A stretch of DNA of 64,000 nt from Seonamhaeicola sp. (GTDB taxonomy: Bacteria > Bacteroidota > Bacteroidia > Flavobacteriales > Flavobacteriaceae), in the NCBI RefSeq assembly GCF_028281565.1, contig NZ_JANQJQ010000004.1, positions 62,001-126,000 on the forward strand, read 5' to 3'. The position numbers and the translations under genes were made by a program. The notes under the pieces were generated by a model. The model saw only the letters and a list, made by a program, of their open reading frames with translations. It had not been told where the DNA came from and searched no databases. Of the stretch, positions 15,182-24,934 are shown in pieces (the first letter of the stretch is position 1; every line of letters begins with the position of its first letter).

Positions 15182-17755
15182 ATGAATAGGAAAAACATGA
15201 ATGGTTTAAGTCTGATTCTCGTCGGCCTTATTCTGTTTTTAACGACAGCTTGCACAGAAAGCTCCAGGGAAACTCCAAGAGTTATTGAAGACTTTAATTA
15301 TGACTGGAAATTTAATTTAGGTGAACTGGAAAATGCTCAAAAAAATGAGTTCGACGACTCTGGCTGGGAAACTTTAAGACTCCCTCACGACTGGAGTATT
15401 GAAAACGGTTATACACAGGAAGCATCTGCTGCCAGTACCGGTTTTGTTCAGGGCGGTATAGGTTGGTACAGAAAGTCATTCAACCTAAGCGAAGCAGATA
15501 AAGGAAAGGTGATCTCTGTAGTTTTTGACGGTGTTTATAACAATTCCAGCGTATGGATCAATGGCCATTTCTTAGGGACACGCCCTTACGGCTATAGTAC
15601 ATTTTCATATAACTTAACCGACCATTTAAACTACGATACACCAAATATCATTGCTGTTAAAGTAGACAGAAAGGCTTATGCCGATTCCAGGTGGTACACG
15701 GGTTCCGGCATCTATAGAAAAGTGCAGCTTGTAAAAACAAATCCGTTACATGTTGCGCAATGGGGCGTTCAAATCACAACTCCAGAGGTATCAGAAAGCC
15801 GGGCCACGGTGCATATAAAAACCATATTGGAAAACGCCGGTGAAACATCCGATGACAATTTAAAGTTACAATTATCGATAGTTGACAAAACTAATGCTCT
15901 TGTCGCTCAAAAATTAATTAATGTTTCAGGTATAAATGAGGAGACTTCCGCAGATATTCTAATTGAAAACCCACAGTTATGGCATTTAGATTCGCCTAAT
16001 TTATACACACTTAAAGTCAATGTATTACAAAACGAAAACATCATTGATCACGTTTCTGAAGTATTTGGCATTCGTTCCTTTGAGTTTGATGCCAACAAAG
16101 GGTTCTTTCTAAATGAAAAGAATGTAAAAATCAAAGGTGTCAATCTGCATCATGATGCCGGTACGGTAGGTGCCGCGGTTCCAAAAGCCATTTGGGAATA
16201 CCGTTTGGATCAATTAAAATCAATAGGTGTCAATGCCATCAGAATGGCCCATAATCCGCATGCGGTAGAACTTATGGAAGTTTGTGATGAAAAAGGCATT
16301 TTAGTCATGGCCGAGGCTTTTGACGAGTGGTTCAACCCTAAAGGTAAGAGCAAAGCTTACTTAGGTGATAATGCGGCTAAAGGTGAAATAGCCAGGTCTT
16401 ATCCTGAATCCTTTAACGAATGGGCGGAACGTGATCTCAAAGATTTGATTCGTCGTGATTTCAATCATCCCTCGGTAATTATGTGGAGTATTGGAAATGA
16501 AATTGAATGGACCTTCCCGCATTATTCCCAAACATTCGCTGAAGTAAATAAAGAATCCAGTGAACAAGGTTATGAACTGGTTCCTGATTACAACCCTGAG
16601 AAAATTGCAAGAATCCTAAAAGACTTCCATGAAGGCGAAGAACCTTTAGCTAAAATGGCCGCACAATTGGTGAGATGGACTAAAGAAGTTGATACCACCA
16701 GAGCTGTTACTTGTGGAAGCGTCTTGCCTTCAGTTGGGCTGGTAACTGGCTATGGCAAAGTGGTGGATGTTTTTGGCTTCAACTACAGAGCCACAGAGTA
16801 TGATGTTGCTCACAAAGCGTATCCTGATTTAAAAATATTAGGCTCCGAAAATTGGGGTGCTTATAGTGAATGGAAAGCTGTTAAAGACCGTGATTTCATT
16901 CCCGGGATATTTGTCTGGACTGGATTTGCCTATTTAGGAGAAGCCGGCCCCTGGCCTCGTAAAGGCTTAAATATTTCGTTTTTTGATTTTGTCGGTTTTA
17001 AAACGCCCCGAGGACATTTCTACGAATGTCTTTGGAAAGAAACTCCTAAAATATACATGGTAACAACACCGGCCGATGCCTCTGAATTTTCTTTTACAGA
17101 AAGAGAAGGCTGGAAATTTGATATGCAGTACACTGCTCCACCGGTATGGAAAATGCTACGCAAATGGGAATGGTATAACGTGTATCCTAAATGGAAGTAC
17201 AATGACAATGACCCTATTGTGGTTCAAACCTATACTAACTGTGAAGAAGCCGAATTATTCTTAAATGGTTCATCTTTAGGCAAACAAAAACTATCGGATT
17301 TTAGTGAAGCGGATAATATTATAAAATGGTTAGTACCCTATAAAGCCGGTGAACTAAAAGTCATTGGTTATAATAAAGGCGAAAAGGTAGATGAATATAC
17401 CCTTAACACCACCGAAAATAAAGTAGCTAAAATAGAGTTAGAATCTAATAAAGATACTTTATCTGCTGATGATTACGATGCCCTTGTAGTTACGGCTAAA
17501 CTATTTGACGAAAACGGCAATTTATTAACCGATTTAGATAAAGACATCACGTTTAACCTTTCCGATAATTGTAAAAACTTAGGTGTTGATAATGGTTGGG
17601 AATACAATGTACAACCTCATAAGACCAATACCGTTACAAGTCACAACGGGAAAGCAATAGTTATTGTTCAATCTACTAAAGAAGCTGGAACTATTGAAGT
17701 TTCAGCATCCAGTAGTGGTGTTAGTTCTGAGGCTTTAAAAATTGAAGTAAAATAA
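15182..17755 (+). CDS. GH2 glycoside hydrolase lipoprotein with DUF4982 domain
   Basis: 857 residues with a lipoprotein signal (LFLTTACTES). Order: GH2 sugar-binding domain (about 40-200), immunoglobulin-like domain (about 210-310), TIM barrel (about 315-640), DUF4982-type beta domain (about 670-740, NCEEAELFLNGSSLGKQ) and a C-terminal Ig-like domain to the end. The predicted acid/base is Glu440 in WSIGNEIEW and the nucleophile is Glu556 in LGSENWGAY. GH2 enzymes release beta-galactose, beta-glucuronate or beta-mannose. DUF4982 members are mostly beta-galactosidase- or beta-glucuronidase-like, so the sugar remains open. It is the first gene of a six-gene operon with GH88, which suggests removal of a side chain or terminal residue from a uronate-containing oligosaccharide. 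Confidence 0.88.
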   Translation: MNRKNMNGLSLILVGLILFLTTACTESSRETPRVIEDFNYDWKFNLGELENAQKNEFDDSGWETLRLPHDWSIENGYTQEASAASTGFVQGGIGWYRKSFNLSEADKGKVISVVFDGVYNNSSVWINGHFLGTRPYGYSTFSYNLTDHLNYDTPNIIAVKVDRKAYADSRWYTGSGIYRKVQLVKTNPLHVAQWGVQITTPEVSESRATVHIKTILENAGETSDDNLKLQLSIVDKTNALVAQKLINVSGINEETSADILIENPQLWHLDSPNLYTLKVNVLQNENIIDHVSEVFGIRSFEFDANKGFFLNEKNVKIKGVNLHHDAGTVGAAVPKAIWEYRLDQLKSIGVNAIRMAHNPHAVELMEVCDEKGILVMAEAFDEWFNPKGKSKAYLGDNAAKGEIARSYPESFNEWAERDLKDLIRRDFNHPSVIMWSIGNEIEWTFPHYSQTFAEVNKESSEQGYELVPDYNPEKIARILKDFHEGEEPLAKMAAQLVRWTKEVDTTRAVTCGSVLPSVGLVTGYGKVVDVFGFNYRATEYDVAHKAYPDLKILGSENWGAYSEWKAVKDRDFIPGIFVWTGFAYLGEAGPWPRKGLNISFFDFVGFKTPRGHFYECLWKETPKIYMVTTPADASEFSFTEREGWKFDMQYTAPPVWKMLRKWEWYNVYPKWKYNDNDPIVVQTYTNCEEAELFLNGSSLGKQKLSDFSEADNIIKWLVPYKAGELKVIGYNKGEKVDEYTLNTTENKVAKIELESNKDTLSADDYDALVVTAKLFDENGNLLTDLDKDITFNLSDNCKNLGVDNGWEYNVQPHKTNTVTSHNGKAIVIVQSTKEAGTIEVSASSSGVSSEALKIEVK

Positions 17756-17756
17756 T

Positions 17757-18581
17757 ATGCGGTATTTCAAACTTTGGTGCTTTCTTTTAACTATGGGTTT
17801 TGTTGCTCAATCATATGCACAAGACACAATAATAACATCATGGAAAGATTTTGAACGTCATGACCTTAAGTTTGAAAATAGGGAAACAAGAGTAGTAATT
17901 CCAAAGAAAGCTCTTGAAGGAACCCCCTGGGTCTGGAGAGCCAGATTCCCGGAATATCATGCTGGAATTGATAGTGCTTTAGTAGCACAAGGATTTCATG
18001 TGGTTTATATAAATACAGATCATATGTTCGGCAGTCCGGAAGCGGTTCAAGTAAGAAATAGATTTTACGATTTTATTGTTTCGAAATACAAGTTTCAAAA
18101 AAAAGTGGCTCTTCACGGACATAGCAGAGGCGGTTTGTTTACCTATAACTGGGCCAAGAAAAACCCTAAAAAAGTAGCCTGTATTTATGTGGATGCCCCG
18201 GTTTGCGATTTTAAAAGTTGGCCTGCCGGTTTTGGAAAAAGCGATGGGAGTAAAAAAGATTGGGAACAATTAAAAAAAGCTTATGGTTTTAATTCTAACG
18301 AAGAAGCCAAAGCGTATACGGATAACCCTATTAATAATTTAGAATTGTTAGTTAAGGCTAAAGTCCCTATTTTGCATACCATCGGATTAAATGATGACGT
18401 CGTTCCCCCTGCTGAGAATTCTATTTTGTTGGTGAATAATTATATTCGTTTAGGAGGTATGGCAACCGTATATCCATGTATTGAAGGCATTCAAAAATCA
18501 AAAGGGCATCATTACGCCATCGATAATCCTCAAATCGTTATAGATTTTATAAAAAAATATTCCATTTCAAATTCAAATTAA
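17757..18581 (+). CDS. Secreted alpha/beta hydrolase, possible carbohydrate esterase
   Basis: 274 residues with an N-terminal signal peptide (to about SYAQ, residue 21). The fold is alpha/beta hydrolase with nucleophile Ser123 in GHSRGG, acid Asp213 in LNDDVVPPAEN and base His251 or His252 in KGHHYAID. The family is similar to the short peptidase/esterase-like hydrolases found in glycan loci, which may remove acyl groups from polysaccharides. That role is inferred from location between GH2 and GH88 genes. It starts 1 base after the GH2 stop and its stop shares one base with the lacI start. Confidence 0.75.
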   Translation: MRYFKLWCFLLTMGFVAQSYAQDTIITSWKDFERHDLKFENRETRVVIPKKALEGTPWVWRARFPEYHAGIDSALVAQGFHVVYINTDHMFGSPEAVQVRNRFYDFIVSKYKFQKKVALHGHSRGGLFTYNWAKKNPKKVACIYVDAPVCDFKSWPAGFGKSDGSKKDWEQLKKAYGFNSNEEAKAYTDNPINNLELLVKAKVPILHTIGLNDDVVPPAENSILLVNNYIRLGGMATVYPCIEGIQKSKGHHYAIDNPQIVIDFIKKYSISNSN

Positions 18582-19603
18582 TGAGCATCAAGAAGACCGA
18601 ACAGATTACCATTCATGATATTGCAAGAGCTTTGAACATAGATAGTTCCACAGTGTCCAGGGCACTTAATGATAGTCCGCGCGTGTCTTCTAAAACCAAA
18701 CAACGTATCCTTGAAAAAGCTACGGAACTTGGGTATCAACGCAACAGTTTAGCATCAAATTTACGTACCAACAAAACCAATACCATAGGCGTTATTGTTC
18801 CCAGAATTTCGCGTAATTTCTTTTCCAGTGTTATTTCCGGTATTGAAGATACTGCCCAGGAAGCCGGTTATAATGTTATCATTTGCCAGTCTTTTGAAAG
18901 CCTGGAAAGAGAAAAAAAGATCATGGAGACCTTAATGGCCAATAGGGTGGATGGTATTTTGATTTCCATTTCTATGCACACTGTCAATTATGATCACCTA
19001 AAGCCGTATTTAAATCTTGGCGGTTCTATCGTATTCTATGACAGACCCTGCCATTTTGAGAACTGTTCAAGCATCAGTATTAACGATTATAAAGCGAGCT
19101 TTCAGGCTACGGAGCATTTAATACAGAACGGCTGTAAAAACATTGTTCATTTCTCCGGCCCGCAACTCATTGACTTATATAAAAACAGAAAACAGGGGTA
19201 TGTGGATGCCTTAAAAAAGTACGGACTTGAATTTAACGAAGCTTACTGTTTAGAATCAAAACTTTCGGAAGAAGACGGTGTTATTTTCGCCAAAAAAATT
19301 CTGGAAATGGGACATATTGACGGTATCTATTCTTCTAATGATACCGCTGCCATTAGTGCCGTACAGTACCTGAAAAGTCAGGGTGTAAATATCCCAAAAG
19401 ATATTGCCGTAGTTGGATTTAACAATGACCCTATCTCTTCAGTTATTGAACCCGGATTGACCACTATAAACCAACCTGATTTTGAAATGGGTAAAATGGC
19501 ATCAACTTTACTCATCAATCACATTGAAAACAAAAAGACCAAACCGGAATCGAAGGTTTTAGATATAGAACTCGTTATCAGGAATTCTTCTAAACACAAC
19601 TAA
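18581..19603 (+). CDS. LacI-family regulator inside the GH2/GH88 operon
   Basis: 340 residues with an N-terminal HTH (ITIHDIARALNIDSSTVSRALNDSPRVS), hinge, and ligand-binding domain (TIGVIVPRISRNFFSSVISGIED). It is a clear paralogue of the regulator at 11807-12829, with a normal ATG start that overlaps the preceding stop by one base. Its likely operator is the palindrome at 15070-15099, upstream of its own operon and of kduI, so it would be autoregulated. The effector is probably an intermediate of unsaturated uronate breakdown (inference from gene content). Confidence 0.85.
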   Translation: MSIKKTEQITIHDIARALNIDSSTVSRALNDSPRVSSKTKQRILEKATELGYQRNSLASNLRTNKTNTIGVIVPRISRNFFSSVISGIEDTAQEAGYNVIICQSFESLEREKKIMETLMANRVDGILISISMHTVNYDHLKPYLNLGGSIVFYDRPCHFENCSSISINDYKASFQATEHLIQNGCKNIVHFSGPQLIDLYKNRKQGYVDALKKYGLEFNEAYCLESKLSEEDGVIFAKKILEMGHIDGIYSSNDTAAISAVQYLKSQGVNIPKDIAVVGFNNDPISSVIEPGLTTINQPDFEMGKMASTLLINHIENKKTKPESKVLDIELVIRNSSKHN

Positions 19604-19614
19604 ACTCTTACCAG

Positions 19615-20802
19615 ATGAAAATCACTAATGCCCTTTTATTTTGTCTTGCTATACTCTGCTTTTCCTGTAAAGGGGAGAAAAAAGCAACACAAAATAATGA
19701 AACACCGCTTTTAAAGGCTGAAAAGCAATTAGCCCTCTTATTGCAGGATGCAGAAAAAGCAAATAGAATTCCCAGAACCTTAGATGAGGAAGGCAATATA
19801 CACTGGACCAATCCAAAATTTGATTGGACCGAAGGTTTTTTCCCCGGAAGCTGCTGGTATTTATATGAAGCAACCCAAGATGACCAATGGAAATTGGCTG
19901 CCGAAAAATTTCAGGCTTTTTATGAAGCCCACAAATACAAAACCTCTAACCATGACCTGGGGTTTATCTTTAATTGTTCTTATGGAAACGGCTATAGGCT
20001 TACCAAAAATGAAGCTTTTAAAGATATCATGACCACTGCTGCCGATTCTTTACTGACCAGGTTTAATCCGAATGTGGGCTGTATTAAAAGCTGGGATGTT
20101 GACAGTGGTTGGCAAGCTGAACGCGGATGGAAATTCCCGGTAATTGTAGATAATATGATGAATTTGGAACTCCTTTTTAAGGTAAGTGAATTTACGAGTG
20201 ATCCTAAATATAAAGAAGCCGCTATTACTCATGCCAATACTACTATAAAAAACCATTTTAGAGATGATAATAGTTCCGTTCACGTTGTTGATTATGATCC
20301 TGATACCGGAGCGGTAAGAGGGAAATATACGGCACAAGGATATGCTAATGAAAGTTCCTGGGCTCGTGGACAAGCCTGGGGGCTATATGGTTTCACAGTT
20401 TGTTACAGGTTTACAAAAGATAAAACTTATTTAGAGCAAGCTGAGAAAATCGCCGCATATATTTTAAATTTTGAAGGGACTCCCAAAGACGGTATTCCTT
20501 ATTGGGATTATCATGCTCCCAATATCCCCAACGAACCCAGGGATGTATCGGCTGCAACTATCACTGTATCGGCTTTATTAGAATTAAACACCTATTCTGA
20601 TCGAGATTACATGCCTGCCATTGATAACATAATGACCTCACTGGCCTCAGATGATTATACTGCTAAAATTGGTGAAAACAAACACTTTGTTTTAAAACAC
20701 AGTGTGGGAAGTATTCCACACGGAAATGAAATTGACGTGCCTCTTAATTATGCCGATTACTATTATTTGGAGGCATTAAACAGATATAAAAACTTAAAAT
20801 AA
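19615..20802 (+). CDS. GH88 unsaturated glucuronyl hydrolase (lipoprotein)
   Basis: 395 residues, with a lipoprotein signal ending in CFSCKG. It is an alpha/alpha-barrel enzyme of family GH88. The two key Asp residues are visible: Asp114 in TSNHDLGF and Asp179 in VIVDNMMN, together with the Trp-rich segment YANESSWARGQAWGLYG. It removes the terminal 4,5-unsaturated uronate left by a polysaccharide lyase, yielding the substrate of KduI, whose gene is divergent from this operon. The lipoprotein signal places it in the periplasm or at the outer membrane. It lies 11 bases after lacI and 6 before the beta-helix gene. Confidence 0.92.
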   Translation: MKITNALLFCLAILCFSCKGEKKATQNNETPLLKAEKQLALLLQDAEKANRIPRTLDEEGNIHWTNPKFDWTEGFFPGSCWYLYEATQDDQWKLAAEKFQAFYEAHKYKTSNHDLGFIFNCSYGNGYRLTKNEAFKDIMTTAADSLLTRFNPNVGCIKSWDVDSGWQAERGWKFPVIVDNMMNLELLFKVSEFTSDPKYKEAAITHANTTIKNHFRDDNSSVHVVDYDPDTGAVRGKYTAQGYANESSWARGQAWGLYGFTVCYRFTKDKTYLEQAEKIAAYILNFEGTPKDGIPYWDYHAPNIPNEPRDVSAATITVSALLELNTYSDRDYMPAIDNIMTSLASDDYTAKIGENKHFVLKHSVGSIPHGNEIDVPLNYADYYYLEALNRYKNLK

Positions 20803-20808
20803 CACGTC

Positions 20809-22359
20809 ATGCAAAAAATATGGATTCTAAGTTTGTTCTCAATGTTGGCCTTAAACTCTCAGGAACAGCCTAAAACGGTTTGGGAAGATTTTGTTTATGC
20901 CAAAAAAAATGGAACAACACCTATTTTACCCGATTTCTCATATGTCGGTTATAAATATAGTGAAGTCCCAATCCCTGATGTAGACTATAAGACATTTGAT
21001 GTAACTGAATTTGGTGCTGTTCCTAATGATACGCTTTCGGATAAAAATGCAATCAAAAAAGCTCTTGAAGCTGCCGAGAAAAATGGTGAAGGTGTCGTTT
21101 ATTTTCCAAAAGGGAAATACTATATAAACACATACGATGACGACTACAGCATCATAAATATCACATCCTCACGAATTGTATTCAGAGGCGAAGGCTCCGG
21201 AGAACATGGAACTATCTTGTTTTTCCAGAGAGATTTTCCTCCGGCAGACCCCAATAAACTGTGGACATGTCCTTCCGCAATAAAAGTGGCTTGTAACAAG
21301 AAAGATGAGGAAATCACAAAAGTTATTTCGGACTCTAAAAGAGAAACTTTTAAAGTAGAAGTTAAAGATGCTTCAAAAATAAAAAAAGGTGATTGGGTCA
21401 TTCTAGAAGTGCAAAACAACAGTAAAGATTTGATTGAATATGACCTTCAACCGCTTACTCCGGAGCCCATATGGACATCTATCTTAAATAAGGGCGTTCA
21501 AGTTAATGAAAGACACCAGGTGGCAAATGTTAGTGGTAATACAATAACGTTTATGGAACCCATTCATTATGATGTACAAGCCAAACACAACTGGAGTTTA
21601 ACGACTTTTGAACACTTAGACCACGTGGGGTTTGAAAATATAGCGTTTGAAGGCAATTGGCTCAAGGAGTTTGTTCACCACAGGTCTGCTCAGGACGATG
21701 GGGGTTGGAGTATATTACATATTTCAGATGTTATAAATTCCTGGATTAAGGATTGCTCCTTTAAGAATGTAAACAATTGTGCCAGTTTTGCATCCTCAGC
21801 GGCCAGTACTGCCCTTAACGTGACCATAGATGGCAAAATTGGACATAGTGCCATACACGCTCAAGGTTCTACGGGAATCCTTCTGGCTAAGATTTATGAC
21901 AATGCTGGCATGCATCACTCTGTGGGTGTTGCCGGCGGCAGTAATATTGGAAGCGTTATCTGGCGATCTAAATATCCGCCACACACTTGTTTTGAATCGC
22001 ATTCATCCCAACCCCGTTGTACCTTATTTGATAATGTAGAAGGTGGCTTTATGACCGGACGAGGTGGAGGTGCTAAATTTAACCTGCCAACTCATGGACG
22101 CTATCTGGTCCTTTGGAATTATAAGGAAACTGATGGACCGGAGTCTAATTTTGATTTTGTGGCAAAAGATTCCGATTACTGGAGGTTTGTCCCACCAATA
22201 ATTGTTGGCTTCCACGGTACAGGAACAACCTTTAATAAAGACGAGGTACAGGTTTTAGAAAGTTTGGGTACTCCCGTAAAACCGGAATCGTTGTTTGAAG
22301 AGCAGTTAAAACTACGTTTAGGTAAATTGCCGGAATGGTTAGATAATATCAACGATTGA
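20809..22359 (+). CDS. Secreted beta-helix protein (Pectate_lyase_3/DUF4955 type)
   Basis: 516 residues with a signal peptide (MQKIWILSLFSMLALNSQ). The N-terminal half has the Pectate_lyase_3 entry motif (FDVTEFGAVPNDTLSDKNAIKKALEAAE cut here for length) followed by GVVYFPKGKYYIN, typical of right-handed parallel beta-helices. The C-terminal part resembles the DUF4955 extension. The fold occurs in polysaccharide lyases, GH28 and related hydrolases. Next to GH88 and KduI, a lyase that creates unsaturated ends would make sense, but no catalytic residue can be assigned. It lies 6 bases after GH88 and 4 before the sulfatase. Confidence 0.7.
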   Translation: MQKIWILSLFSMLALNSQEQPKTVWEDFVYAKKNGTTPILPDFSYVGYKYSEVPIPDVDYKTFDVTEFGAVPNDTLSDKNAIKKALEAAEKNGEGVVYFPKGKYYINTYDDDYSIINITSSRIVFRGEGSGEHGTILFFQRDFPPADPNKLWTCPSAIKVACNKKDEEITKVISDSKRETFKVEVKDASKIKKGDWVILEVQNNSKDLIEYDLQPLTPEPIWTSILNKGVQVNERHQVANVSGNTITFMEPIHYDVQAKHNWSLTTFEHLDHVGFENIAFEGNWLKEFVHHRSAQDDGGWSILHISDVINSWIKDCSFKNVNNCASFASSAASTALNVTIDGKIGHSAIHAQGSTGILLAKIYDNAGMHHSVGVAGGSNIGSVIWRSKYPPHTCFESHSSQPRCTLFDNVEGGFMTGRGGGAKFNLPTHGRYLVLWNYKETDGPESNFDFVAKDSDYWRFVPPIIVGFHGTGTTFNKDEVQVLESLGTPVKPESLFEEQLKLRLGKLPEWLDNIND

Positions 22360-22363
22360 GATT

Positions 22364-23926
22364 ATGCAACTTAGAATTTTCTTTTTGCTGACCCTAGTTT
22401 TTTCTTTTTTAAACTGTAAAAACGAAAAAGCAGTCATTAGAATTGAAGAAAGAAAACCAAATGTACTCATCGTTTTCCCTGATCAATTACGACGCTATAG
22501 CGCCGGTTTTTGGTCCGAAGTGCCTTATAAAGATTTAGCACAGGGCAAAGGTGATCCGGTTGTAACACCCACCATGGACAGGTTGGCAAAAAATGGGATT
22601 GTTTTTACTAACGCGGTTAGTAATTTCCCTTTATGTAGTCCCTACAGAGGTATGATGTTGTCGGGAAGATACCCTGAACAAAATGGTATTTGGAATAATT
22701 GCAAAGTTGGGCGTAATGAAAGTTTAAGAGATGATATTGAAACCATTCCTGACTTATTCTTCAAAGCAGGTTATAGTACGTCTTATTTTGGAAAATGTCA
22801 TTGGTTAAGAAATGACCCCTTATTTGATAAAGACGGGAATTATGTAGGTTCCACAGAATCTCCCGGTGGTCATCATGTGAATCAGTACGATACCTATGTG
22901 CCCCCGGGGAAATCACGGCATAACATTGAGTATTTTTATCAGGCTTTAAAAGATGAACATTTTAACCCAAGAGTGTATTCCAATGACCCCGGTGCTATAG
23001 AAGGCAAAAAAGATGGTGAATTACACTTACCAAAAATATTTTCGGCTAAAAACGAAGCTGAAAAAATAATTGATTATTTAAGAAATGAACGGGGACAACG
23101 TGATGCTAACAAACCATTCTGTATGATCTGGTCCATGAATCCACCTCATAATCCCTGGGATGACGAGAACACCGATTTGGAATCGCTTCGCAAATACTAT
23201 GACACGGACAAATTCCCTGAAATTGATAACCAATTGGTGGTTAGAGAAAACGCCGATTTAAAAGTTGCCCATTATGCACGTCATTATTATGCCAACGTCA
23301 CGAGTGCCGATAAATATATTGGTCAGGTTATCAATGAGCTTGACGATATGGGCGCGTTGGATAACACCATTATTTTGTTTAGTTCAGATCATGGTGAAAT
23401 GATGGGAAGCCATTCAAAAACGGGGAAGAATACTTTTGAAACAGAATCACTTGGCATCCCTTTTATTGCACACTGGCCTAAGGGCATTAAACCGGGAACG
23501 GAAGATGTTTTATTTAGTGTTCCCGATGTATTACCAACGGTTATGGGGTTGGCCGGATTACATGATAAAATACCATCGGACATTGAAGGCACTGATTTTT
23601 CGTCTTTATTGACCTCAGATAATGCAACTATTGAAAAGCCGAAAGCTGTGTTATTAATGTTAGGGAATTCTCGTGGTGTTTTAACCGACAGATATACATT
23701 ATGCTTAAAAGAAAGTAAAAAATCCTGGGATAAACACGAGGTTAACACCATTGATGAAGCCTATTTTTATGATAATCAGGCAGACCCTTACCAAAAAAAT
23801 AAGATCAAATTAGAAGATAACCCTGAGGTTTCAAAAACTTTATTAAACCATTTGGCAGTGCTTCTTAAACAAACCAATGATCCCTGGTTTCAGCAAAAAA
23901 AGCACAGCGATTTAATACCATACTAA
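22364..23926 (+). CDS. S1-type sulfatase (lipoprotein), CSPYR
   Basis: 520 residues with a lipoprotein signal (FSFLNCKNE). The formylglycine motif C-x-P-x-R is CSPYR, with Cys91 the residue to be converted. Other active-site segments look intact: FPDQ (a single Asp-Gln version of the usual DDQ), GKCHW (Lys and His), SSDHGEMMGSH, and a downstream Lys in KTGKNTFE. It is probably an active periplasmic sulfatase removing sulfate esters from oligosaccharides. The S1 subfamily cannot be fixed by eye. It is the last gene of the operon, and a REP-like palindrome follows the stop codon. Confidence 0.9.
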   Translation: MQLRIFFLLTLVFSFLNCKNEKAVIRIEERKPNVLIVFPDQLRRYSAGFWSEVPYKDLAQGKGDPVVTPTMDRLAKNGIVFTNAVSNFPLCSPYRGMMLSGRYPEQNGIWNNCKVGRNESLRDDIETIPDLFFKAGYSTSYFGKCHWLRNDPLFDKDGNYVGSTESPGGHHVNQYDTYVPPGKSRHNIEYFYQALKDEHFNPRVYSNDPGAIEGKKDGELHLPKIFSAKNEAEKIIDYLRNERGQRDANKPFCMIWSMNPPHNPWDDENTDLESLRKYYDTDKFPEIDNQLVVRENADLKVAHYARHYYANVTSADKYIGQVINELDDMGALDNTIILFSSDHGEMMGSHSKTGKNTFETESLGIPFIAHWPKGIKPGTEDVLFSVPDVLPTVMGLAGLHDKIPSDIEGTDFSSLLTSDNATIEKPKAVLLMLGNSRGVLTDRYTLCLKESKKSWDKHEVNTIDEAYFYDNQADPYQKNKIKLEDNPEVSKTLLNHLAVLLKQTNDPWFQQKKHSDLIPY

Positions 23927-23943
23927 TAAGTCATGTCAACCTG

Positions 23944-23961
23944 TCCCGATAGCTATCGGGA
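23944..23961. repeat. REP-like palindrome tcccgatagctatcggga
   Basis: A perfect 18-base palindrome 18 bases after the sulfatase stop codon. Together with the nearby cacttcgactgcgctcagtgtg segment (about 24010-24031) it matches two repeat types that I recall as common between genes in flavobacterial genomes. It may also act as a transcript end. Confidence 0.6.
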
Positions 23962-24085
23962 TTCAGGTTCTAATAACACCGCATAAGTAATTGGGCATGA
24001 TTCTGAAGACACTTCGACTGCGCTCAGTGTGATATAGGAATTACTTTTTTAAATACTTCCTGAGTTTCTATTTATTTACACAAGT

Positions 24086-24793
24086 CTAATCTGTTGTAAA
24101 ACTCCAAACCTGCCCAATGGCCTGTCCGCCTTTATCATCTTTTACAACTACCTTCCAATAGTAGGTTGTAGCGGCACTTAAATTAACGCTTAACGTTTTA
24201 TCTGATTGATTATCTCCAACCTTAGTTGTCGGGTCACTATTGGTATCAAAATACACATCGTAGGTTAACGGATCGTTATCCACATCAGAAGCATCCCATT
24301 CTAAAGTAGTAGAAGCCGTATTTAAAGCTGCATCCAGTTGTGGAGCAACCAATTCCGGTGAAAAAGGCAAATGATTGGTTTCGCCTTCGCCCTCCGTATA
24401 AAATTGATAGGTTGACGAATACGCACTACTCGCATTTTTACTATCCACCGCTTTAACACGCCAATAATAAGCAACACCTTTTTCTAAAGTGACCGTTCTG
24501 GATGTTCCTGAAACCGTAATCGATTCTTCTATGGCGGAAAAATCATTCTTTTTTGATATCTCCAGAACATAAGAAACAGCGTCTCCGTCGGGATCCGTGG
24601 CTGCAGCCCATTTAAACTCTAAAACATTTGTGGTGCACAACAAATTATTAGTTGGATAAGTTAAGGACTCTACGGCTGAAGGGGGTTGATTTTCCTTTGG
24701 TGGGTCAACAGGATCATCATCACCGCCGCCTCCACCACTGGAACATGATGCTATTAAAATCCCTAATATAACCAGTAAACTTATTCTTTTCAT
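24086..24793 (-). CDS. Surface-type lipoprotein with two FN3-like domains, copy 1
   Basis: 235 residues. The lipobox Cys is followed by a Ser/Gly/Asp-rich stretch (SCSSGGGGGDDD), the type of signal that sends Bacteroidota lipoproteins to the cell surface. Two fibronectin-III-like domains follow, each ending with YYWRVKAVD- or YYWKVVVKD-type strands. There is no catalytic motif. It lies directly downstream of the T9SS beta-helix gene. An equal-length paralogue sits directly downstream of the paralogous beta-helix gene at 54303-57754, so the two proteins probably work together, perhaps with this one binding glycan or holding the enzyme at the surface. Confidence 0.8.
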   Translation of the reverse strand: MKRISLLVILGILIASCSSGGGGGDDDPVDPPKENQPPSAVESLTYPTNNLLCTTNVLEFKWAAATDPDGDAVSYVLEISKKNDFSAIEESITVSGTSRTVTLEKGVAYYWRVKAVDSKNASSAYSSTYQFYTEGEGETNHLPFSPELVAPQLDAALNTASTTLEWDASDVDNDPLTYDVYFDTNSDPTTKVGDNQSDKTLSVNLSAATTYYWKVVVKDDKGGQAIGQVWSFTTD

Positions 24794-24934
24794 ACGTTTA
24801 AATTTTAGTAATTATCTATTAATAAATTAATTATAAAATTGAGAACGTATGTAACCACTCCGTTCTCACATTAAAATTTTTAAACATTCTCTTTTATGAA
24901 ATAATGTTTAAAATTTATTAATGTTCGTTTCATC

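Noticed and set aside
20809-22359. A defined polysaccharide lyase family for the beta-helix protein
   Set aside because: The fold is clear but no catalytic residues could be matched, so no PL number is given.
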